DNA from: RBG-16-64-43 sp035288225
GTDB lineage: Bacteria; Chloroflexota; Anaerolineae; Anaerolineales; RBG-16-64-43
Direction of reading: 5' to 3'
NCBI GenBank assembly: GCA_035288225.1
Contig: DATEAT010000001.1
Location: 1-15,035, forward strand
Length of the DNA stretch: 15,035 bases
The notes beneath the pieces were generated by a model. The model did no database searches, was not told where the DNA came from, and saw only the letters and a list, made by a program, of their open reading frames with translations. Numbering within the stretch: the stretch's first letter is position 1; every line of letters begins with the position of its first letter. The position numbers were made by a program, and so were the translations under genes. Of the stretch, positions 1-5,789 are shown in pieces.

Positions 1-21
1 CCGCCGCTGCGCTCGATCCCA

Positions 22-252
22 TTGAGTGCACGCAACCTGCCGCGGCTGGGCGTGCTGGGGCTCATGCGGGTTTATCAGCTGACTCTCTCACGCCTCATCC
101 CGGTGGACACATGCCGCTTCTATCCCACCTGTTCGCACTACGGTTATCAGGCGGTGGCGAAGTACGGCCTGCTCAAAGGCGGCACGATGGCGGTTTGGCG
201 TGTCTTGCGTTGCCAACCGTTCAACCCGGGCGGGTACGACCCGGTTCCCTGA
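22..252 (+). CDS. yidD: Membrane protein insertion efficiency factor YidD
   Basis: A small protein of the YidD family, thought to assist YidC/Sec-dependent insertion of inner-membrane proteins. The family signature is complete: CRFYPTCSHYGYQAV (residues 31-45), then a KGG turn, RVLRCQPFNPGG and the terminal DPVP, with the three conserved cysteines at residues 31, 37 and 64. The 76-residue length is normal. The TTG at 22 is chosen because its TTGA overlaps a stop (23-25) in another frame, as expected if an upstream gene (probably rnpA, off the window) ends there. The frame stays open to the window edge, and GTG 52 or ATG 64 are alternative starts. It is followed by a lipoprotein gene and then yidC, so it sits in the usual yidD-yidC neighbourhood. 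Function is confident; the exact start is not. Confidence 0.93.
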   Translation: MSARNLPRLGVLGLMRVYQLTLSRLIPVDTCRFYPTCSHYGYQAVAKYGLLKGGTMAVWRVLRCQPFNPGGYDPVP

Positions 253-284
253 CGAGGGGAGAAGGATTCACGGAGACGACTAGC

Positions 285-1403
285 GTGCTTCGCATCGCCC
301 ATCTCACTCATGCATTCGAGCATCCCTTCCCGCGGACTAGCACGAAGCGCGTCGGGCTGGTGCTGGCCGGCCTGGCGTTGGCCGTGTTTCTCGGCGCATG
401 TTCCGGCGCGCTGCCGAGCAACTCGTGGCCCGGCCTCTCGGCCTCCGCCACCACGGCGTACATGGCCGATGGCCAGTACGTGTTTGCCATTGACGTGCAG
501 AACGGCACGTTGCGCTGGCGCTACCCGGACAAGGCGGCGGCCGGCACGACCTTTTACAGCAACCCGGCGCTCACCGCCGACGGCCGGCTGGCGCTGACCA
601 GTTCCGACAAGTCCGTCCATCTCGTGGACGCCACGAGCGGCACCGTCGTGTGGAAGATGCCGCTGGGCCGCGAGCCGTTCGTGGCCCCGGCGCTCGCGCT
701 GGGCGAGAGCCTTTACGCTCCGGCTGGCAATGGAACGCTCTACGCGCTCAATGCGGCCGACGGCGCAACGCGCTGGACCTTCAGCGCCACGCATGCCATC
801 TGGAGTGCGCCCGTCCCGCTGGGCGAGCTGCTCTACGTGGCCTCGCTCGACCACAACCTGTATGCCGTCCGCGCGGCGAATGGCCAGCTTGCCTGGTCGC
901 GCGACCTGGGCGCCGCGCTGGCCGGCGGGCCGGCTGTGGCCAACGACCTCGTTTTGATCGGGACGTTTGACGGGCGGGTCGTGGCCCTCGACGCCGCGCA
1001 CGGGCGCGAAGTGTGGACCTCCCAGGCCAAGGGCTGGGTGTGGGGCGCGCCTGTTGTCGTAGGCGAGAGCGCGATCTTCGGCGATTTGAGCGGCGGGCTG
1101 CAGGCGGTGGAACTTTCCAGCGGCCGCACGCTGTGGCAGGTGCGGCTCGACAGCCCGGTGCGCGCCACGCCCTTCGCGGAGGCAGGCCTCATCTATATCG
1201 GCACCGAGGCCGGCACCGCCTACGCGCTCGACGCGGCCGACGGCACCATCCGTTGGCAGCAGTCCGTGGGCGGCAAGCTGTATGGCGACCCGCTGTTGGC
1301 CGGCGGCAAGCTGCTCTTCACCGTGCTGGAGAGCGAGTCGCCGCTGGTAGCCCTCGATCCGCAGAACGGCGCCAAGTTGTGGGGCTTCATCCCGCCCAAG
1401 TAA
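285..1403 (+). CDS. Eight-bladed PQQ-repeat beta-propeller lipoprotein (BamB-like)
   Basis: A predicted secreted lipoprotein of 372 residues. A signal segment (TKRVGLVLAGLALAVF) leads into a lipobox LGAC, with the lipidated cysteine at residue 39. The rest consists of eight repeats of the PQQ/quinoprotein type, each with a pattern like ALDAADGTIRW; the Gly-x-x-x-Trp cores are RWRY, VWKM, RWTF, AWSR, VWTS, LWQV, RWQQ and LWGF. Eight copies predict a complete eight-bladed propeller, the fold of BamB and of quinoprotein dehydrogenases. I see no dehydrogenase-specific N-terminal or haem motifs, so a binding or scaffold role is more likely than catalysis. The frame opens earlier (from 111) but overlaps yidD there. 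GTG 285 is chosen because GGAG lies nine bases upstream and it gives a sensible signal peptide. The gene lies 32 bases after yidD and 20 before yidC, suggesting co-transcription. The partner is unknown. Confidence 0.85.
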   Translation: MLRIAHLTHAFEHPFPRTSTKRVGLVLAGLALAVFLGACSGALPSNSWPGLSASATTAYMADGQYVFAIDVQNGTLRWRYPDKAAAGTTFYSNPALTADGRLALTSSDKSVHLVDATSGTVVWKMPLGREPFVAPALALGESLYAPAGNGTLYALNAADGATRWTFSATHAIWSAPVPLGELLYVASLDHNLYAVRAANGQLAWSRDLGAALAGGPAVANDLVLIGTFDGRVVALDAAHGREVWTSQAKGWVWGAPVVVGESAIFGDLSGGLQAVELSSGRTLWQVRLDSPVRATPFAEAGLIYIGTEAGTAYALDAADGTIRWQQSVGGKLYGDPLLAGGKLLFTVLESESPLVALDPQNGAKLWGFIPPK

Positions 1404-1423
1404 GCAGAGCCAGGTGACCTCCC

Positions 1424-2203
1424 ATGTGGAACACATTCATTCTCGACCCCATGATCAATGCCCTGCTGTTCCTGTATCAATTGCTGGGGCACAACTTCGC
1501 GCTGGCGATCATCATGTTCACCGTGCTGATTCGCCTGCTGACTTTTCCGTTGACCTATCAACAGCAGAAGAGCACGCAGAAGCAGCAGAAGTTGATGCAG
1601 TCGAAAGAGTGGCAGGAAGTTCAGAAAAAGTACGCCAAGGATCGTGAGAAGCTGGCCAGCGAGCAAATGCGCATGTACAAGGAAGCGGGCGCCAACCCGC
1701 TGGGTGGATGCCTGCCAACGCTCGTCCAGCTGCCGATCCTGATCGGCCTGTATCAGGCCATCATGCGCACCCTGGGCGCCTCACCATTGCAGCTTATCGA
1801 CCTGACCCGGCACATCTACGAATTCTTCCCGAACGCCACCAGCCTGATTCCGATCGACAATCATTTCTTGTGGATGAACCTGGCTCAACCGGAACGGCTT
1901 TTCCTGCCCTTCCTGCCCACCTTCGGCATTCCCGTGCTGGCCATCTTGGTGTTGATAACAACCTGGTTCTCGCAAAAGCTGATCACGCCGCCCACCGCCG
2001 ACCCGCAGAGTTCTCAGATGACGCGCATGATGAATCTCTACATGCCCGTGCTGCTGGGATACTTCGCGCTGACCTTCTCCTCGGGGCTGTCGGTGTACTT
2101 CGTCGTCTCCAACCTGCTGGCCATCGCTCAGTACGCCCTGATGGGCAAGGTCGATGTGCGCCGCGCGCTGGGGCTCAAGCCGGCAGTCAAGGCCGTAAAG
2201 TAG
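1424..2203 (+). CDS. yidC: Membrane protein insertase YidC/Oxa1 family
   Basis: Inserts and folds proteins in the cytoplasmic membrane, alone or with SecYEG. At 259 residues it is the short form without the large periplasmic domain of proteobacterial YidC. The first core helix (about 23-45) carries the conserved arginine (R37 in FTVLIRLLTFPL) of the hydrophilic groove. Next comes a charged cytoplasmic coiled-coil hairpin (46-88), then GANPLGGCLPTLVQLPI (89-105), the family hallmark opening the second core helix. Further hydrophobic segments lie at about 160-180 and 205-240, with the late motif SSGLSVYFVVSNLL. Unlike SpoIIIJ-type homologues it has no lipobox, so the N terminus is probably not processed. 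ATG 1424 is preceded by AGGTGA. It sits between the propeller lipoprotein and jag, as part of the membrane-insertion cluster. Confidence 0.96.
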   Translation: MWNTFILDPMINALLFLYQLLGHNFALAIIMFTVLIRLLTFPLTYQQQKSTQKQQKLMQSKEWQEVQKKYAKDREKLASEQMRMYKEAGANPLGGCLPTLVQLPILIGLYQAIMRTLGASPLQLIDLTRHIYEFFPNATSLIPIDNHFLWMNLAQPERLFLPFLPTFGIPVLAILVLITTWFSQKLITPPTADPQSSQMTRMMNLYMPVLLGYFALTFSSGLSVYFVVSNLLAIAQYALMGKVDVRRALGLKPAVKAVK

Positions 2204-2222
2204 GCGGCCAAGGATGGGGTTC

Positions 2223-2912
2223 ATGCGACAAGCCAGCCTGGAAGTCATTGCTCCCACCGTCGACGAGGCCGTGGAGCGCGGGGTGAGCGAGCTCGGCGTG
2301 CCCCGCGAGCAGGTGGAGGTGACGGTGCTCGACCAGGGCGGCGCCGACGACGGCGAAGCCCCGCGCCAGGCGCGCGTGCGCCTTACGCTGCGCACGACCG
2401 AGGGCGCCTCGGGCGATGCGGAACTGGAGATGGTGCACACCGTGGTCGAGGAACTGCTCACGCGCATGGGCCTGCACGGGCGCATCAGCATGCGTTGGGT
2501 GGAGCCGGAAAGACCCGACGAGCTGCGCCACGCCTGGGTGGACGTGCACGGCGAGCACCTGGGCGCGCTCACCGCCCAGCGCGGCGACGGCCTGGCCGCC
2601 TTGCAGTACATCACCCGCCTGATCGTGGCCCGTGAACTGGGCCACCCGCTGCCGGTGGTGGTCGACGCCGAGGGCTTCCGCGAACGCCGCGAACAGCAAC
2701 TGCGCCGCATGGCGCGCCGCGCCGCGCTGCAAGTGATGGAAAACGGAAAAACCGTGGCCCTCGAACCGATGACCGCCGCCGACCGGCGCATCGTCCATCT
2801 CGAACTCCGCGGCCACGACCAGGTGTATACCGAGAGCGTCGGAACCGGCGCTCACCGCAAGGTGACCATCATTCCACGCACCGGCGCCGAGGCCCAACCC
2901 GCAGCCGAATAG
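2223..2912 (+). CDS. jag: KhpB/Jag RNA-binding protein (Jag_N-KH-R3H)
   Basis: An RNA-binding protein normally encoded next to yidC, in other bacteria linked to cell division and envelope regulation. Domains in order are an N-terminal Jag_N segment (about 1-40, ASLEVIAPTVDEAVERG), an acidic linker, a KH domain (about 65-140) with a GxxG-like loop in AQRGDGLAALQYITRLI, and an R3H domain (about 146-209) whose signature Arg-x3-His is R178-H182 in DRRIVHLELRG. Length is 229 residues. ATG 2223 is preferred over ATG 2214: the only Shine-Dalgarno match, AAGGA at 2210-2214, overlaps the earlier ATG but is eight bases before the later one. It is separated from yidC by 19 bases and probably translated from the same message. 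The next gene (infC) has its own promoter. Confidence 0.93.
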   Translation: MRQASLEVIAPTVDEAVERGVSELGVPREQVEVTVLDQGGADDGEAPRQARVRLTLRTTEGASGDAELEMVHTVVEELLTRMGLHGRISMRWVEPERPDELRHAWVDVHGEHLGALTAQRGDGLAALQYITRLIVARELGHPLPVVVDAEGFRERREQQLRRMARRAALQVMENGKTVALEPMTAADRRIVHLELRGHDQVYTESVGTGAHRKVTIIPRTGAEAQPAAE

Positions 2913-2921
2913 GCGTTTTGG

Positions 2922-2951
2922 TTGACGCCCGGTTCTCATTCATGGTAAACT
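2922..2951 (+). promoter_or_regulatory. Predicted sigma-70-type promoter for infC-rpmI-rplT
   Basis: TTGACG (2922-2927) and TAAACT (2946-2951) are separated by 18 bases. A TGG immediately before the second hexamer makes an extended -10. The predicted transcript starts near 2958, leaving a leader of about 50 bases before the strong ribosome-binding site. It lies in the jag-infC gap, the natural place for a translation-factor operon promoter. It is supported only by motif and position. Confidence 0.65.
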
Positions 2952-2990
2952 GCGCCCGCGCTCGACCCGACCCGTTCGGGGGCGCGGCTC

Positions 2991-3009
2991 AGGAGGAGGA
3001 ACACCCATC
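2991..3009 (+). promoter_or_regulatory. Strong Shine-Dalgarno and AUC start codon of infC
   Basis: AGGAGGAGGA (2991-3000) is followed six bases later by ATC at 3007-3009, in frame with the IF3 reading frame. No ATG, GTG or TTG exists in this frame near the site. The first one downstream is GTG 3091, which would remove the conserved FRINEAIR segment. The near-perfect Shine-Dalgarno sequence paired with a poor start codon is the arrangement that lets IF3 repress its own synthesis in E. coli, where the codon is AUU. Confidence 0.8.
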
Positions 3010-3525
3010 AGCGCATCGGAATTCCGTATCAACGAAGCCATCCGGGTTCGCCAGGTTCGCCTGATCGGGCCGGACGGGGCCAACGTAGGGGTGGTCACGA
3101 CTCAAGAGGCGCTGCGCATCGCCCGCGAGGCCAACCTGGACCTGGTTGAAGTCTCGCCCAACGCCGACCCGCCCGTTTGCCGTGTGCTGAATTTTGGCAA
3201 GTTCCTCTACGAGAAAGCCAAGAAAGAACGCGAGGCGCGGCGCGCCCAGACCAAGATCGAGGTCAAAGAGATTCGCCTGCGCCCCAAGACGACCGATCAC
3301 CACCGCGCCTTCAAGTTGCGCGACGCGCGCCGCTGGCTGCTCGATGGGATGAAGGTCAAGGTGCGCATCCGCTTCCGCGGGCGCGAGATTACCTACCCGG
3401 AGATTGCGCGCGAAGATCTTGCACAGATCGCCCAAGAACTCTCCGACGTGGGCGTAGTGGAACAGAACCCGGATATGGAAGGCCGGACGATGCTGATGGT
3501 CATCGGCCCGGCAAAGAAGAAGTAG
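3007..3525 (+). CDS. infC: Translation initiation factor IF-3
   Basis: IF-3 binds the 30S subunit, keeps it apart from 50S and checks start-codon and initiator-tRNA pairing. The 172-residue product has the N-terminal domain (about 6-75, with RINEAIR and the PPVCRVLNFGKF motif), a basic linker helix rich in Lys/Arg/Glu (about 66-85) and the C-terminal domain (about 86-170, with IRLRPKTTDHH and VKVRIRFRGRE). Length and domains are normal only if translation begins at the non-standard ATC 3007. Starting at GTG 3091 would drop 28 residues, including the conserved N terminus. It heads the classic infC-rpmI-rplT operon, which follows here with a long gap. Autoregulation through start-codon discrimination is inferred from E. 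coli. Confidence 0.95.
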   Translation: MSASEFRINEAIRVRQVRLIGPDGANVGVVTTQEALRIAREANLDLVEVSPNADPPVCRVLNFGKFLYEKAKKEREARRAQTKIEVKEIRLRPKTTDHHRAFKLRDARRWLLDGMKVKVRIRFRGREITYPEIAREDLAQIAQELSDVGVVEQNPDMEGRTMLMVIGPAKKK

Positions 3526-3555
3526 GCTGCACCGCATACTGCACGGTTCAAAGCC

Positions 3556-3578
3556 AGGCGGCGCCCAGCGCGCCGCCT
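3556..3578 (+). other. Perfect 9-bp hairpin between infC and rpmI
   Basis: Arms AGGCGGCGC (3556-3564) and GCGCCGCCT (3570-3578) enclose the five-base loop CCAGC. No T run follows, so it is not an intrinsic terminator. It lies in the 88-base gap ahead of rpmI, where L20-responsive leader structures occur in other bacteria (there usually ahead of infC or within infC-rpmI). It could be an RNA-processing or stability element, or a regulatory structure. Only the inverted repeat itself is seen. Confidence 0.5.
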
Positions 3579-3613
3579 GTGATTGAGAGACAGGGCTCAG
3601 CAGGGAGAACAGG

Positions 3614-3865
3614 ATGCCTCGCAAAGTGAAAGCCGGCAAGACCAAGCTCAAGACGCACAAGGCGACCGCCAAGCGCTTCCGCCTGACCGGGTCGGGCAAA
3701 GTGGTGCGCACCAAGGGCGGCAAGAGCCACTTGCGCCGGCGCACGCCGCGCCGCACCAAGGCCCTCTTGGCCGAGATGGTGGTGGTCAAAGGTAAGCGCA
3801 CGACCAAGCGCGTCAAGAGCCTGGCTCCGTACATGAGCAAGTACAAGGCCAACCCGCCGCGTTAG
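3614..3865 (+). CDS. rpmI: 50S ribosomal protein L35 (bL35), extended form
   Basis: A component of the large ribosomal subunit. The core THKATAKRFRLTGSGKVVRTKGGKSH (residues about 14-39) is typical bL35, with the later KRTTKRVKSLAPYMSKY corresponding to the family's terminal VKRMLPY region. At 83 residues it is longer than the usual 64-66, because of an extra basic N-terminal stretch (PRKVKAGKTKL), an expanded central segment and a short C-terminal tail (KANPPR). ATG 3614 follows AGGGAGA at a good distance. It lies between infC and rplT in the conserved order and is extremely Lys/Arg-rich, as expected. Confidence 0.95.
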   Translation: MPRKVKAGKTKLKTHKATAKRFRLTGSGKVVRTKGGKSHLRRRTPRRTKALLAEMVVVKGKRTTKRVKSLAPYMSKYKANPPR

Positions 3866-3944
3866 GCGGGCCGTTTGCCGCTGTTGCGCGCACTCAACGG
3901 GGAGCCTACCTCCCGGCGCGCAGGGGTCGGCAGGAGAATGAAGC

Positions 3945-4292
3945 ATGGCACGCGTCAAGGGAGGCCCTCGGCCTCATTTACGTCACCGCAAGATCATCCA
4001 CATGGGCAAGGGCCAATTCGGTTCGCGGCATCGCCTGTTTCGCCGCGCCAACGAGGCCATGCTCAAGAGCCTGTGGTACGCCTATCGCGACCGGCGCAAC
4101 CGCAAGCGCGACCTGCGCCGGCTATGGATCGCCCGCATCAACGCCGCCGCACGTCTCAACGGCAGTACCTACAGTCGCTTGATTGCCGGGCTGCACCGCG
4201 CCAATGTCAACCTCAACCGCAAGATGCTGGCCGATCTCGCGGTGCGCGACCCGCAGGCGTTCGAGCGCATCGTCGAATCGACTCGCAGCTGA
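3945..4292 (+). CDS. rplT: 50S ribosomal protein L20 (bL20)
   Basis: An early-assembly 23S rRNA-binding protein that in several bacteria also represses its own operon. The 115-residue length and the motifs MARVKGG, RHRKI, GRG-equivalent GKGQFGSRHRLFRRANEA, YAYRDRRNRKRDLRRLWIARINAAAR and the C-terminal LNRKMLADLAV are standard. ATG 3945 is preceded by CAGGAGA. It is the last gene of infC-rpmI-rplT and is followed 21 bases later by a strong terminator. Confidence 0.97.
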   Translation: MARVKGGPRPHLRHRKIIHMGKGQFGSRHRLFRRANEAMLKSLWYAYRDRRNRKRDLRRLWIARINAAARLNGSTYSRLIAGLHRANVNLNRKMLADLAVRDPQAFERIVESTRS

Positions 4293-4313
4293 TCTCCCAA
4301 GCTCGTTCTTCAC

Positions 4314-4344
4314 AGGCCCGGCCGCACGCCGGGCCTTTCTTTTT
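4314..4344 (+). terminator. Intrinsic terminator of the infC-rpmI-rplT operon
   Basis: A perfect 9-bp GC-rich stem, AGGCCCGGC (4314-4322) with GCCGGGCCT (4328-4336), closes a five-base loop. It runs directly into TTTCTTTTT (4336-4344). Position just after rplT and orientation fit operon termination. Confidence 0.93.
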
Positions 4345-4412
4345 GACCAGCCGCTCTCGCGCCCCGCGCCAATTCGCGATACGATACGCCCAACATCACC
4401 CCGGGTGGCCCC

Positions 4413-4982
4413 ATGTCGCGTGTGATTCGCACTGAGACTCTCGCCGCTGGCTGCCGGTTGCTACTTGCGCACGGCGACCTGACCGAAGAACCCGTGGATG
4501 CCATCGTCAACGCCGCCAATGGGGAATTGCAGCACGGCGGGGGCGTGGCCGGCGCGATCGTCCGCCGCGGAGGGCCCATCATTCAGGAGGAAAGCGACAG
4601 GTGGGTCCGTGCGCACGGGCCTGCCAGCCCCACGCATCCAGCGCTTACCGGCGCCGGGAAGCTCCCCTGCCGCGCCGTCATCCATGCCGTCGGCCCGGTG
4701 TGGGGCGAGGGAGATGAAGACCGCAAACTTGCCGCGGCCGTCGCCAGTTCACTCGCGCTGGCCGCAGCCCAGGGGTTCGCGAGCCTCGCCATGCCCGCCA
4801 TCAGCACGGGTATCTTCGGATTTCCCAAAGCGCGCGGCGCGCACGTCATCCTGCAGGCTGTGCTCGACTTCATAGGCAGCACACCCGCGATCTCGCTTGC
4901 AGAAATTCGCATCACCGTCATCGATGAACCTACGCTGGCGGTCTTTCGCAGCGAGTTCGACCGGCGTTGGCCGCCCACCTGA
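4413..4982 (+). CDS. Macrodomain protein (Af1521-like ADP-ribose binder/hydrolase)
   Basis: A 189-residue stand-alone macrodomain expected to bind ADP-ribose and possibly remove it from proteins or nucleic acids. Visible motifs are GDLTEEPVDAIVNAAN (21-36, with adenine-contacting D22), the phosphate loop HGGGVAGAI (41-49), HAVGPVWG (91-98) and the second loop AISTGIFGFPKARGA (129-143). The loop reads GGGVAG where MacroD-type deacetylases have GGGVDG. The catalytic aspartate of that class is therefore absent, and the motif resembles archaeal Af1521 (HGGGVA). Hydrolase activity is thus uncertain, while binding is likely. No strong ribosome-binding site is seen before ATG 4413. It heads a run with a SpoU methyltransferase 30 bases downstream. 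Terminator 4314-4344 separates it from rplT, so it should have its own promoter, which I could not identify. Confidence 0.92.
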   Translation: MSRVIRTETLAAGCRLLLAHGDLTEEPVDAIVNAANGELQHGGGVAGAIVRRGGPIIQEESDRWVRAHGPASPTHPALTGAGKLPCRAVIHAVGPVWGEGDEDRKLAAAVASSLALAAAQGFASLAMPAISTGIFGFPKARGAHVILQAVLDFIGSTPAISLAEIRITVIDEPTLAVFRSEFDRRWPPT

Positions 4983-5012
4983 GTTGCACACAAGCCACTG
5001 AGGGAATCACCC

Positions 5013-5789
5013 ATGATCACTTCCGTGAGTAACGAGCGCGTCAAACTCATTCGCACGCTGCAGGCGCAAGCCAAAGCCCGCGCTCGCGAGAAGTTGTTTG
5101 TCATTGAGGGTGAACGGCTGCTGGTGGAGGCGGTGAATGCCCATGCGCCGCTGCGAGTGGTCTTCCACAGTGGCGGGCTCAAGCCGCCGCAGCGCTCGCT
5201 GCTCAACCAGGCGGCGCGCCTGGGCGCCACCGTGGAGGAGGTCAGCCCTGAGATTCTCAAGGCCTGCTCGGATACGACGACGCCCTCGGGCATGTTGGCC
5301 GTTGTGCCGTGGGTCGAGGCCCCGCTCGCCGCGCCGCTCGAGTTCGTGCTGCTGGCCGACGGACTGGCCAACCCCGGCAACTTGGGCACGGTGCTGCGCA
5401 CAGCGGAGGCCTTTGGCGTGCAGGCGGTGTTCCTGATGCCTGGCTGCGTGGATGCCTACAACCCCAAGGTGGTGCGCGGCGCGATGGGCGCGCACTTCCG
5501 TCTGCCCCTCATCGAAGCCACCTGGCCCGAAGCCCAGGCGCGCCTGCACGGGTTCCGTCTGTATCTGGCCGAGGCCGAAGAGGGCAGGCCTTGCGACCAA
5601 GTGTCTTGGCGCGGGCGCATCGGCCTCATCCTTGGGTCGGAAGCCGAAGGTGCGGGGGCACTTGCCCAGGCGGCCGCCACGGCGCGCGTTCTCATCCCCA
5701 TGCCGGGCAAGGCGGAATCCTTGAATGCGGTCGTTGCTGCGGGCATCCTGCTCTACCAGGCCGCGCGACAACGGCGGAGCCGGTCGTGA
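5013..5789 (+). CDS. SpoU/TrmH-family RNA 2'-O-methyltransferase
   Basis: An S-adenosylmethionine-dependent RNA ribose methyltransferase, probably acting on 23S rRNA, to judge from the RlmB/TsnR-like architecture. An N-terminal substrate-binding domain (about 1-100, beginning ITSVSNERVKLIRTL with FVIEGERLLVEA) precedes the trefoil-knot SPOUT domain. Motif 1 is LANPGNLGTVLRTAEAFG (118-135, with N120 and the catalytic-type R129), motif 2 is LILGSEAEGAG (205-215) and motif 3 is IPMPGKAESLNAVVAAGILLY (228-248). Length is 258 residues, normal for the family. ATG 5013 is preceded by GAGGGA. Its TGA overlaps the GTG start of the DUF711 gene, indicating translational coupling. The exact target nucleotide cannot be assigned from sequence. 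Confidence 0.93.
   Translation: MITSVSNERVKLIRTLQAQAKARAREKLFVIEGERLLVEAVNAHAPLRVVFHSGGLKPPQRSLLNQAARLGATVEEVSPEILKACSDTTTPSGMLAVVPWVEAPLAAPLEFVLLADGLANPGNLGTVLRTAEAFGVQAVFLMPGCVDAYNPKVVRGAMGAHFRLPLIEATWPEAQARLHGFRLYLAEAEEGRPCDQVSWRGRIGLILGSEAEGAGALAQAAATARVLIPMPGKAESLNAVVAAGILLYQAARQRRSRS

Noticed and set aside
285..1403. PQQ-dependent alcohol or glucose dehydrogenase
   Set aside because: The repeats match the propeller family, but the protein is short for a quinoprotein dehydrogenase, has no recognisable catalytic or haem motif, and has a BamB-like size and lipobox.
147..1436. Long open frame on the - strand opposite the propeller lipoprotein
   Set aside because: It is antisense to a gene with clear lipobox and repeats, and its protein is compositionally odd (His, Arg, Gln-rich) with no family resemblance, as expected from GC-rich shadow frames.
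1781..2791. 336-residue - strand frame across yidC and jag
   Set aside because: It spans two recognised + strand genes and its Ser/Arg-rich translation is a typical GC-rich antisense shadow.
4341..4385. Promoter TTGACC-TACGAT before the macrodomain gene
   Set aside because: The hexamers (4343-4348 and 4380-4385) are 31 bases apart, too far for a sigma-70 promoter, and TTGACC overlaps the terminator U run.
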